Shown: one piece after another, positions 1-5,569 of the stretch
Position numbering within the stretch: the first letter of the stretch is position 1
Layout: each line of letters starts with the position of its first letter
The notes under the pieces: model-generated
What the model was told of the DNA's origin: nothing
The model's database searches: none
Seen by the model: only the letters and a program-made list of their open reading frames with translations
Origin: Chloroflexota bacterium
Lineage (GTDB): Bacteria; Chloroflexota; Anaerolineae; Promineifilales; Promineifilaceae
Direction of reading: 5' to 3'
DNA length: 6,357 bases
Assembly: GCA_030599405.1 (NCBI GenBank)
Contig: JAUVOB010000092.1
Location: 1 to 6,357 of the forward strand
Made by a program: the position numbers and the translations under genes

Positions 1-924
1 GAGGAAGGGGAGATTTTCGGATTGCTGGGACCAAATGGCGCCGGCAAGACGACCACCATTTCGATGCTTACCGGCATCACCGAACCCACCGAAGGAACAG
101 CCCGGATCGGAGGATTTGATATTACGACCCAGCTTGATAAAGCCAAGGAGATCAACGGCTTAGTCCCCCAGGATCTTGCCCTCTATCCCACCATTAGTGC
201 CCGGGCGAATCTACGTTTCTTCGGCCGCATCTACGGCCTACATGGAAAGGATCTAAACGAACGGGTCGAGGATGTTTTAAGAATAGTCGCCCTTACCGAC
301 CGGGCCGACGAACCAATAGAGAAATACTCGGGCGGTATGAAGAGGCGCATCAACATCGCGGCCGGAATGGTTCACCAACCTAGGTTACTCTTCCTCGATG
401 AACCGACGGTCGGCGTCGACCCCCAAAGCCGCAATCATATCTTCGAAAGCGTGCTCCGCCTGAATAGGGAGAGGGGAATGAGCATTCTCTACACAAGCCA
501 CTACATGGACGAAGTAGAGAGGCTCTGTACGCGAGTTGCCATCGTCGACCAGGGTAAGATCATAGCCATGGATACCGTGGAAAACCTGGTTGCCATCCTT
601 GGTGGGGGAGTTGTCATGGTCGGGGTTGACCACGCCGATGACCAGCTCCTCAAAGAGCTAACCTCGTTGACCGCCGTCCGCCAGGCGACCATCGCTCCTG
701 TTGCCGTCACACCTCCTCCGGCTGAGGGCGAAGAGCTGAAAGATGTAGAAGATGCACCAGTTTTCACCGTAATCAAGATCGAGACTGAAGATAGTCGAGA
801 TGCGATAGTCAACATCTTCACCTACTTGAGCGACCACGACATCACAGTGAGGTCGTTAGAGATCTTGGAATCTAACCTGGAAAACGTCTTCCTCCACCTA
901 ACGGGGAAGAAGCTGCGTGAATGA
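1..924 (+). CDS. ABC-2 type exporter ATP-binding protein (5' partial)
   Basis: This is the cytoplasmic ATPase that powers export through the two permeases encoded next. The reading frame is open from base 1, so the true start lies upstream and probably only a few tens of residues are missing. Counting codons from base 1: Walker A GPNGAGKTT at 10-18, Q-loop glutamine at 57 (LVPQD), signature YSGGM at 109-113 in place of LSGGQ, Walker B LLFLDEP at 129-135, and switch histidine at 167 (TSHYMDE). YSGGMKRR is normal for the drug/lipid exporter branch (CcmA/DrrA-like). After about residue 190 comes a C-terminal extension of roughly 110 residues, with a Pro/Glu-rich stretch (PPPAEGEE) and the ending LENVFLHLTG. 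That ending is typical of the accessory C-terminal region (DUF4162-like) of these ATPases. All catalytic motifs are intact. The family is secure; the substrate is unknown. Confidence 0.96.
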   Translation, partial: EEGEIFGLLGPNGAGKTTTISMLTGITEPTEGTARIGGFDITTQLDKAKEINGLVPQDLALYPTISARANLRFFGRIYGLHGKDLNERVEDVLRIVALTDRADEPIEKYSGGMKRRINIAAGMVHQPRLLFLDEPTVGVDPQSRNHIFESVLRLNRERGMSILYTSHYMDEVERLCTRVAIVDQGKIIAMDTVENLVAILGGGVVMVGVDHADDQLLKELTSLTAVRQATIAPVAVTPPPAEGEELKDVEDAPVFTVIKIETEDSRDAIVNIFTYLSDHDITVRSLEILESNLENVFLHLTGKKLRE

Positions 925-925
925 T

Positions 926-946
926 CATTCGCCGTTCCGGCGAATG
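926..946 (+). repeat. Perfect hairpin between ATPase and first permease
   Basis: CATTCGCCG (926-934) and CGGCGAATG (938-946) form a perfect 9-bp inverted repeat with a 3-base TTC loop. It begins two bases after the ATPase stop codon and ends 12 bases before the GGAG ribosome site of the next gene. There is no T-tract, so it is not a canonical intrinsic terminator. It could stabilise or process the mRNA, or tune permease translation relative to the ATPase (inference). If the permease instead started at the GTG at 917, the hairpin would be inside its coding region. Confidence 0.6.
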
Positions 947-958
947 GTTATCCCTACT

Positions 959-962
959 GGAG
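959..962 (+). promoter_or_regulatory. Ribosome binding site for first permease
   Basis: GGAG lies 8 bases before the ATG at 971. It supports that start over the earlier in-frame GTG at 917 and ATG at 944. The GTG at 917 does have a purine-rich GGGGAAGA upstream, so the choice is likely but not certain. Confidence 0.6.
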
Positions 963-970
963 TAATCGCC

Positions 971-2212
971 ATGGATATGATAAGCATTGCTCGAAAGGAC
1001 ATGCTGATTCTCTTCAAAGATCGAAGCACCATGTTGCAGCTTTTCCTTTTGCCCCTTGTTTTCATCGTTCTTTACGTGGGCGTTGGCACAGCAGCGCAGA
1101 GCGGCGAGGAAGGCGATCAGCGAATTCCTGTAGCGGTTGTGAATCTGGATCCGACCGGTGAAATGTCCCAGAATTTCATCGATAACCTGAACGGGGATGG
1201 TGGGATCAGAGCTGAGGTATACGATCAGGCCGAAGCCCAAGAACTATTCGAAGAAGGGGAGATCAGCAGAATGCTTACTATTCCGGCGGGTTTTTCCGAG
1301 GAAGTCCTGTCTGGAAAATCGGTAGCTATCACGTTTGAAAACGACGCGCCGGGTGACCAAGAAAATCAGGCTGTCTCTCTGGTGGTAACCGGAATCGCCC
1401 AGAATATGTCATTGCAGGCAAACTTGCTAGCCAGCCTGGAAAATATGCGGCAGATGCAGGCCACAGATCCAGAAGCCTCTGACAGCCTATCGGCCGAGAA
1501 GTCGATTGAACAGGCCAAAATGCAATTCGAACGTGCCGAAACAGAGCCGCTCATCGCCGTCGTACAGCGCAATCCATCGACATTCGAGAAGGAGGATGAG
1601 TTGAGTTTCGCCGAGTTGGCCGTGCCCAGCATAACCGTTTTGTTCGTCTTTCTCACAGCCCAGACGACCGCCCAATCAGTATACGATGAGAAGAAAATCG
1701 GCAGCTTCCGGCGCCTTCTGGCAGCCCCAATTACCAAATCTTCGTTGATGTCTGGTAAGATGCTGCCCAATTTCCTAGCCGTGATCCTGCAGGTCGTGGT
1801 TATCTTCTTCGCGGCCATATTCATCTTTCCCCTGCTGGGCTGGGATCAGCTGACTTTGGGCGATGATCCCCTGGCCCTGATACTATTGGTCGTGGCAACC
1901 GCCCTTTGTTCCACCGCCCTGGGAGCATTGATCTCTGCAATCGCAAAAACAGAAGCGCAGATAGGTGGCGTCAGCACAGTACTCCTTTGGGTTATGGCCT
2001 TTATCGGTGGCACGATTGTGCCATTTTTCTTGCTCGATAATGCGCTGGCAACTATTGGCAAGCTCACCCCACAATATTGGGCAGTGACTGGCTTTTATGA
2101 TCTGCTCGTCCGGGGTCAAACCCTGGCTGATATCACTGACTCTCTCCTTGCTCTGATGGGATTTAGTCTGCTCTTTGTGGCCATCGCTATCTGGCGTTTT
2201 GACTATGAATAA
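971..2212 (+). CDS. ABC-2 type exporter permease, first subunit
   Basis: Membrane half of the exporter, 413 residues from ATG 971. The layout is that of the ABC2_membrane_3 family (YhhJ/YbhR/LnrM-like): a short cytoplasmic N-terminus (IARKDMLILFKDR), TM1 at about 21-39, a large extracytoplasmic domain at about 40-212, then five more helices near 215-236, 263-290, 301-325, 333-355 and 392-409. The cytoplasmic loop after TM2 carries YDEKKIGSFRRLLAAP, the conserved coupling segment that contacts the ATPase. The C-terminal part has LTPQYWAVTGFYDLL, also usual for the family. I chose ATG 971 because GGAG lies 8 bases upstream and the protein then opens as relatives do. An in-frame GTG at 917 overlaps the ATPase stop and would add 18 residues (MNDHSPFRRMVIPTGVIA) with no family character. 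It is co-transcribed with the ATPase and paralogous to the next gene. Substrate unknown. Confidence 0.93.
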   Translation: MDMISIARKDMLILFKDRSTMLQLFLLPLVFIVLYVGVGTAAQSGEEGDQRIPVAVVNLDPTGEMSQNFIDNLNGDGGIRAEVYDQAEAQELFEEGEISRMLTIPAGFSEEVLSGKSVAITFENDAPGDQENQAVSLVVTGIAQNMSLQANLLASLENMRQMQATDPEASDSLSAEKSIEQAKMQFERAETEPLIAVVQRNPSTFEKEDELSFAELAVPSITVLFVFLTAQTTAQSVYDEKKIGSFRRLLAAPITKSSLMSGKMLPNFLAVILQVVVIFFAAIFIFPLLGWDQLTLGDDPLALILLVVATALCSTALGALISAIAKTEAQIGGVSTVLLWVMAFIGGTIVPFFLLDNALATIGKLTPQYWAVTGFYDLLVRGQTLADITDSLLALMGFSLLFVAIAIWRFDYE

Positions 2213-2285
2213 TAGAATGATTGATGGACAGTAGAGTGGTAATCTGGTTGGGGTCATCCTAGCCTTGTAGCTCGTCTATAGTTTT

Positions 2286-2292
2286 AAGGTGA
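2286..2292 (+). promoter_or_regulatory. Ribosome binding site for second permease
   Basis: AAGGTGA ends 5 bases before the ATG at 2298 and matches the anti-Shine-Dalgarno well. It contains the GTG at 2289 that would be an alternative start, so 2298 is the better start. The 85-base gap upstream (2213-2297) shows no convincing promoter or terminator, consistent with read-through from the first permease. Confidence 0.65.
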
Positions 2293-2297
2293 CTACC

Positions 2298-3551
2298 ATG
2301 ATAGAAATCTTGCGAAAAACTTGGGCCATCTCCTGGAAGAACCTTCAGGTAATATCGAAAGATAGGGGTGAAATGGCCATCATGTTCCTGTTGCCGCTGT
2401 TATTCGCTTCTCTGATAGGTTTTGGTGTTAGTGGGGGCAACGCGGAAGAAGAAGCGGCCATCCAACTGGATATTTACCTCGTCAACGAGGATCAAGGGCT
2501 CTTTGGCGATATGGTGGTCTCCGTTCTTGACGAGATGGCCATGTTGAACATCCAGGAGCTCACAACGGCCGAGGAGGCTGACAAACTCATCGGTGAGGGA
2601 GAACGGCTTGCCGCTATCATCATCCCAGCCGGCTTTAGCGATAGGATAGACGCCTACGATCCAACGGCCGTCGATGTGATCGTCGATCCGATTCAGCAGG
2701 AATGGGCCAGCCAGGTGACTGGCCTCGTGAATTTCGCCGCGGTGCCACCCACCGTATATGGTGAAGTGCAATATGCTATCCGATCGCTGATCGACGATTC
2801 CGGACTGCTTGATGGTGCTGATCCAGCATTTCGCCAGGCCATCGAGGCTCAGACTATCGGGGCTATCATGACCCAGATTCAAGAAATGGAGAGCGATCCC
2901 CTGATTGTTATAGAATCACCCGAATTGGTAGTTGAAGAGGAGGATGAATCGTTCAACGTTTTCGCCATCGTTATTCCTGGAGTTGCGGTGATGTTCGCCT
3001 TCTTTCTAATAGGCACCATAGCCCAGGCCGTGCATACAGAAAGAGACCTTGGCACATTTCGAAGATTGTTGGCTGCTCCTCTTGACCGTGGCGCCATCGT
3101 CGGCGGCACCATGTCGGCCTTTATGATAGTAGTCTTCCTACAGGTGGTTTTCCTATTTGGGATTGCCGCAGTCGCTTTTGGCATGCCCATCGGCAAGTCC
3201 ATTGTTGGGCTCCTGCTTGTAACATTCGCTCTAAGTCTGGCGGCGACTTCTCTGGGCTTACTTCTCGCCTCGGTAACGAATAGCGGCAAACAAGCCGGTG
3301 CCTTCGGGATAATCTTAGGCTTTGTCCTTGCCGGACTTGGTGGCGCGCTTATCCAATTCCGCGTTTACGAAGCCGAGGGATTCCTTGGCTTCGTTGGGAA
3401 GCTAACACCCCATGCTCATGCGGTCGAGGGGTATAACCGGCTTATGGTGGATGGTCTAGGTGCGGTTGATGTCCTGCCCCAGGCTTTGATCCTTGTCGGC
3501 TTCGCCGTGATTTTCTTTCTTGCGGCTATATGGCTTCTTAAGTTCGAATAA
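2298..3551 (+). CDS. ABC-2 type exporter permease, second subunit
   Basis: Second membrane subunit, 417 residues, with the same plan as the preceding permease and clearly paralogous to it. TM1 is at about 26-46 (MAIMFLLPLLFASLIGFGV), an extracytoplasmic domain at about 47-218, and further helices near 221-245, 272-296, 301-326, 333-355 and 396-415. The coupling loop TERDLGTFRRLLAAPL matches the same loop in the first permease. LTPHAHAVEGYNRLMV corresponds to its LTPQYWAVTGFYDLL. An acidic stretch (VVEEEDES) comes just before TM2, where the first permease has FEKEDELS. Two non-identical permeases after one ATPase suggest a heterodimeric channel, as in YbhFSR or LnrLMN (known architecture; application here is inference). 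ATG 2298 is preferred over GTG 2289 because the ribosome site overlaps the GTG. It is the last gene of the operon, and no strong terminator follows. Confidence 0.93.
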   Translation: MIEILRKTWAISWKNLQVISKDRGEMAIMFLLPLLFASLIGFGVSGGNAEEEAAIQLDIYLVNEDQGLFGDMVVSVLDEMAMLNIQELTTAEEADKLIGEGERLAAIIIPAGFSDRIDAYDPTAVDVIVDPIQQEWASQVTGLVNFAAVPPTVYGEVQYAIRSLIDDSGLLDGADPAFRQAIEAQTIGAIMTQIQEMESDPLIVIESPELVVEEEDESFNVFAIVIPGVAVMFAFFLIGTIAQAVHTERDLGTFRRLLAAPLDRGAIVGGTMSAFMIVVFLQVVFLFGIAAVAFGMPIGKSIVGLLLVTFALSLAATSLGLLLASVTNSGKQAGAFGIILGFVLAGLGGALIQFRVYEAEGFLGFVGKLTPHAHAVEGYNRLMVDGLGAVDVLPQALILVGFAVIFFLAAIWLLKFE

Positions 3552-3673
3552 ACGTGGGGGGAGCCAGCCTGGCATGACTGGGCGACTGTTAGCCGAACTG
3601 ATTGGTATAGTATGGCGGCGGCTTACAAGTCCACTTGAAGTATCGATCAAAATCCAAAGTAACCAATTCTGTT
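3552..3673. other. Convergent intergenic gap, no clear terminator
   Basis: This 122-base gap separates two genes that face each other. The best candidates for termination are a 4-bp GCCA/TGGC stem near 3563-3573 and CAAGT-CC-ACTTG near 3626-3637. Neither is followed by a T-tract on either strand. Termination may be Rho-dependent or use structures I cannot recognise. I see no small gene here. Confidence 0.4.
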
Positions 3674-4513
3674 CTATCCATCGACGTTCGCACCCACCAA
3701 TAGCTCAACAGGCTGACTCACTTCGCCGATACCAATCGCCATTGCCAGTTTAATCTGAGGGATATCCAACGGATCAACCTGGGCGAGGGAATTTCCTGGG
3801 TAGCCCTGGATTATCCTTACGCCCTCGACGTCAATGGCAACCCGATCTACTGAAGACAGTAAGAGATTTGGTACACGAACCTCACCCTTATAGGGTCCGC
3901 CGCTAATGAAGCACTTTCTGGCATCCATGATGATCAGATCAGGGTGGATTAGGGTGTTTAGCTCCGCGATCTTTTGTTGTAAATTCCTGATGTGGAGCGA
4001 GATTCTCTCCCGGGGCCTCATGAAGGCGACGGATAGTTTCAAACTTCCGCTGAATTGGGCCAGGAAATGTGTCTTCAAACAGGGAAGGAGTATGATCTTG
4101 TCCACCTGGTCAAGGAGCTTTGGGACGTGGACTTTTCGTAGATAGTTCGCCCCCGGTATCTTCTTCTCAACCCACTTCGCCTTTTTTAAATCGATCACTT
4201 GAACAATGGGCGACAGCGCTTCAAGTTCCAGAACACCCAACCTGTCCATAATCTTCGTGGTACTTGAGTTGAGCGCAGAGGACTCGCCGATTATTATCCG
4301 ATCAGGCTCCCGTTCCAGGGTCAACTGGACCACGCACCTAAGAAATTCAAAGTCAGTGGAAGCTGGAAATGGATCGGCGCTATTGAAATTCGGTTTCAAT
4401 AGAACGGTATCCCCAGCTTCAATGAAGGAGCTAAATCCTCCCAGTCCTCCAACAGCTTCTGCTATGGAGGAACAAAGATCATCTCCTACGGCAACCTTCT
4501 TGACAGTCGTCAT
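3674..4513 (-). CDS. DUF362 domain-containing protein
   Basis: A 279-residue soluble protein with the DUF362 pattern across its length: VLLKPNFNS at 37-45, IIIGESS at 73-79, LLPCLKTH at 142-149, FSGSLKLS at 154-161, a histidine in ISLHIRNL (174), LIIMDARKCFISGGPYKGE at about 193-211, and VDRVAIDVEG after that. DUF362 proteins often carry a 4Fe-4S ferredoxin segment. Here there are only four scattered cysteines (14, 60, 145, 201) and no CxxCxxC cluster, so this is the stand-alone form. The biochemical role of such proteins is not well established, so no reaction is assigned. There is no signal peptide or membrane segment. The start is supported by AAGG 7 bases upstream. It is transcribed alone, convergent with the exporter operon and divergent from the next gene. 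No domain appears truncated. Confidence 0.9.
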   Translation of the reverse strand: MTTVKKVAVGDDLCSSIAEAVGGLGGFSSFIEAGDTVLLKPNFNSADPFPASTDFEFLRCVVQLTLEREPDRIIIGESSALNSSTTKIMDRLGVLELEALSPIVQVIDLKKAKWVEKKIPGANYLRKVHVPKLLDQVDKIILLPCLKTHFLAQFSGSLKLSVAFMRPRERISLHIRNLQQKIAELNTLIHPDLIIMDARKCFISGGPYKGEVRVPNLLLSSVDRVAIDVEGVRIIQGYPGNSLAQVDPLDIPQIKLAMAIGIGEVSQPVELLVGANVDG

Positions 4514-4520
4514 TCAACAA

Positions 4521-4524
4521 CCTT
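4521..4524 (-). promoter_or_regulatory. Ribosome binding site for DUF362 gene
   Basis: On the minus strand AAGG stands 7 bases before the ATG at 4513. It is weak but well placed and supports this start. I could not find a convincing sigma70 promoter for this gene in the divergent gap. Confidence 0.45.
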
Positions 4525-4568
4525 ATTAACAACCATGTACCCAACATCGTATTCCAAGAATTTTGTTT

Positions 4569-4608
4569 GATTGCCAATTGTCAGGTGTCGATGAATAATT
4601 GTCAATTA
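4569..4608 (+). promoter_or_regulatory. Paired ATTG-N-CAAT palindromes, possible operator
   Basis: ATTG-C-CAAT occupies 4570-4578 and TAATTG-T-CAATTA occupies 4596-4608, with centres 28 bases apart. AATTGTCA is also directly repeated at 4576-4583 and 4597-4604, 21 bases apart, about two helical turns. The first overlaps the proposed -35 and the second the -10 and start site, where a repressor would act. No regulator is identified, and AT-rich palindromes this short can occur by chance. Confidence 0.35.
4571..4599 (+). promoter_or_regulatory. Sigma70-like promoter for the 205-residue protein
   Basis: TTGCCA at 4571-4576 (5 of 6 to TTGACA) and AATAAT at 4594-4599 (5 of 6 to TATAAT) are separated by exactly 17 bases. 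The expected transcription start near 4606 is only about 8 bases before the ATG at 4614. The mRNA would therefore be nearly leaderless, which fits the lack of a Shine-Dalgarno sequence. Confidence 0.5.
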
Positions 4609-4613
4609 GCACC

Positions 4614-5231
4614 ATGTATACCACTGCTGAAGTCCGATGGTTTTATTCCGGGAGGATCCCTTCTGAAGTTCATGATTGGTTCGTGACCGTTGCCAGCGTA
4701 AACGAACCCCCGGCGAGGCGAATCGATAAATACCTGATGCTACCCGGCGTAACAACGCTCGGTATCAAACTGCGCCAGCAACGCCTGGAGATCAAATTGC
4801 GGAACTTTGATTATGGAGAGGTTCAGCTTCATGAGCGCATTTCTGGGCGCATGCAGCGGTGGAGAAAGTGGAGCTTGGGCCTTGATCAGGAGGATGGTAC
4901 GTTAGGCGAGATCATGAATCAGGGAAATGGCTGGCTAGATGTCCACAAGGAACGATACTTATCACGGTATATCATCGAGCGCAAGATCGTTGTTGAACGT
5001 ATCGAGGTCGACGATGATGCAAATTCAGGCTGTGAAGTGGAGCTAACCGCTATCGAGGCCATCGGCCGACATTGGTGGACCATAGCTTTCGAATCCTTTG
5101 GTGAAGAATACGTTCTCGGGCATAACTTGGCCCGTGTATCGGAGAGGATCTTTAGGACAGGCGCCCCGCCATCGCTAGCTATTGCCCGATCATGCAGCTA
5201 TCCCCAATGGCTTCAGGACACGGGGCCTTAG
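4614..5231 (+). CDS. Unassigned 205-residue protein, possibly CYTH-like fold
   Basis: I do not recognise this gene by name. The product is soluble, with no signal peptide or membrane helix. It begins AEVRWFYSGRIP (5-16), then PPARRIDKYLMLPG (32-45), LGIKLRQQRLEIKLRN (49-64), a Trp-rich WRKWSLGL (83-90), ERKIVVERIEV (122-132), CEVELTAIEAIGRHWWTIAFESFG (140-163) and a C-terminal SYPQWL (195-200). Alternating charged and hydrophobic residues (EIKLR, KIVVERIEV, EVELT) suggest antiparallel beta strands lined with Lys/Arg/Glu. The order of elements loosely resembles CYTH / triphosphate-tunnel proteins, but the usual N-terminal ExExK is not intact (EVRW instead). ATG 4614 is preferred over the in-frame TTG at 4599, which lies inside the -10 element. 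The coding sequence runs into a 15-bp repeat array at its end, and the last residues (DTGP) may be repeat-derived. It reads like a real gene; its function is open. Confidence 0.75.
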   Translation: MYTTAEVRWFYSGRIPSEVHDWFVTVASVNEPPARRIDKYLMLPGVTTLGIKLRQQRLEIKLRNFDYGEVQLHERISGRMQRWRKWSLGLDQEDGTLGEIMNQGNGWLDVHKERYLSRYIIERKIVVERIEVDDDANSGCEVELTAIEAIGRHWWTIAFESFGEEYVLGHNLARVSERIFRTGAPPSLAIARSCSYPQWLQDTGP

Positions 5232-5281
5232 AAGGCCGGGCCTAAGAAGGCTGGGCAGTAAAACGCCGGGCGTCAGAACGC
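5222..5281 (+). repeat. Four 15-bp tandem repeats over the stop codon
   Basis: Four consecutive 15-base units start at 5222, 5237, 5252 and 5267, with an approximate consensus CGGGCCTAAGAAGGC. The first two differ at two positions; the third and fourth are more diverged (TGGGCAGTAAAACGC, CGGGCGTCAGAACGC). The first unit contains the TAG stop (5229-5231) of the upstream gene. GGCCTT-AG-AAGGCC at 5224-5237 is also a perfect 6-bp inverted repeat, so the array could fold and might aid termination. There is no T-tract. Confidence 0.75.
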
Positions 5282-5339
5282 CGTAGGTTACTCGATAGAC
5301 CATGATGGCTTCGTTGAAGTGAAGTGAACCCCACCCCGT

Positions 5340-5360
5340 CCCTCCCCATATTGGGGAGGG
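5340..5360 (+). repeat. C/G palindrome with 9-bp stem
   Basis: CCCTCCCCA (5340-5348) and TGGGGAGGG (5352-5360) form a perfect 9-bp stem with a 3-base TAT loop, preceded by a C-rich stretch (CCCCACCCCGTC). It looks like the dispersed palindromic intergenic repeats common in Chloroflexota and Cyanobacteria (inference from style, not tested). It could form a strong hairpin, but no T-tract follows. Confidence 0.65.
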
Positions 5361-5393
5361 TGTCGTACCAGCTGCACGGGTTCCCTCCCTAAG

Positions 5394-5460
5394 CCCTGAT
5401 CCCTGATCCCCAACCCCCAGTCCCTGATCCCCAGCCCCCAGTCCCTGATCGCCGATCCCC
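5394..5460 (+). repeat. 21-bp C-rich tandem repeat with G-quadruplex potential
   Basis: Two 21-base units at 5401-5421 and 5422-5442 differ at one position (CCCTGATCCCCAACCCCCAGT against CCCTGATCCCCAGCCCCCAGT, split here for reading). A partial CCCTGATC at 5394-5400 comes before and a decayed unit follows at 5443-5460. Between 5383 and 5460 the plus strand has eleven runs of three to five Cs, so the minus strand could form G-quadruplexes. Frames across it read as low-complexity GLGIGDQG-type peptide and are not taken as genes. Confidence 0.8.
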
Positions 5461-5471
5461 ATAAATCAGAT

Positions 5472-5500
5472 TTGACAATAATGCTAATCCTAAATAGAAT
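5472..5500 (+). promoter_or_regulatory. Sigma70 promoter of the metalloregulator gene
   Basis: A perfect -35 TTGACA (5472-5477) and a -10 TAGAAT (5495-5500, 5 of 6 to TATAAT) are separated by 17 bases. The expected start near 5507 gives a leader of about 63 bases. This is the strongest promoter in the window, and it begins just after the C-rich repeats end. Confidence 0.72.
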
Positions 5501-5520
5501 ATTAGCCTTAGCTAATTTAA
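5484..5520 (+). promoter_or_regulatory. DtxR-type operator overlapping -10 and start site
   Basis: The 19 bases at 5502-5520, TTAGCCTTAGCTAATTTAA, match the classical DtxR/IdeR box TTAGGTTAGCCTAACCTAA at 12 of 19 positions and keep the TTAG, CTAA and terminal TAA blocks. ATTAGC-CTTA-GCTAAT (5501-5516) is a perfect inverted repeat. Two more CTAA half-sites at 5484-5487 and 5490-5493 lie in the promoter spacer, so the -10 sits between CTAA-tc-CTAA and TTAG-cc-TTAG. Binding here would block RNA polymerase, so the downstream DtxR-family gene is probably autoregulated (inference). Confidence 0.55.
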
Positions 5521-5569
5521 TATTTTCCATATAGTTGTTGGAGTTTTAGATCATTGTTCAAAAAGCAAC

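Larger units (their letters stand above)
5232..5569. other. 338-base non-coding mosaic before the regulator gene
   Basis: From the stop of the 205-residue protein to the regulator start there is no credible gene. In order it holds: the 15-bp tandem repeats (to 5281), about 58 bases of plain sequence, the C/G palindrome, about 30 bases of plain sequence, the 21-bp C-rich repeat, and then an abrupt change at 5461 to AT-rich DNA carrying the promoter and operator of the regulator gene. Confidence 0.7.

Noticed and set aside
917..970. GTG 917 as start of the first permease, overlapping the ATPase stop
   Set aside because: Coupled overlap is attractive, but the added 18 residues lack family character, and GGAG 8 bases before ATG 971 fits better. 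It is not fully excluded.
385..1240. Long minus-strand frames under the ATPase and first permease
   Set aside because: They are shadows of conserved plus-strand genes, with low-complexity Ser/Thr-rich content and no start signals.
3552..3673. Intrinsic terminator between the convergent genes
   Set aside because: The stems are only 4-5 bp and no T-tract follows on either strand.
3600..3737. 9-bp inverted repeat GATTGGTAT (3600-3608) / ATACCAATC (3729-3737)
   Set aside because: The arms are 120 bases apart and one lies in the DUF362 coding sequence, so it is probably chance and no structural role is evident.
5394..5460. Tandem repeat as a possible CRISPR array
   Set aside because: The units are directly adjacent with no unique spacers, and no cas gene is present.
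5190..5530. Overlapping minus-strand reading frames rich in GLGIRDWGLG-type peptide
   Set aside because: They are translations of the 21-bp and 15-bp DNA repeats and have no plausible protein character or ribosome site.
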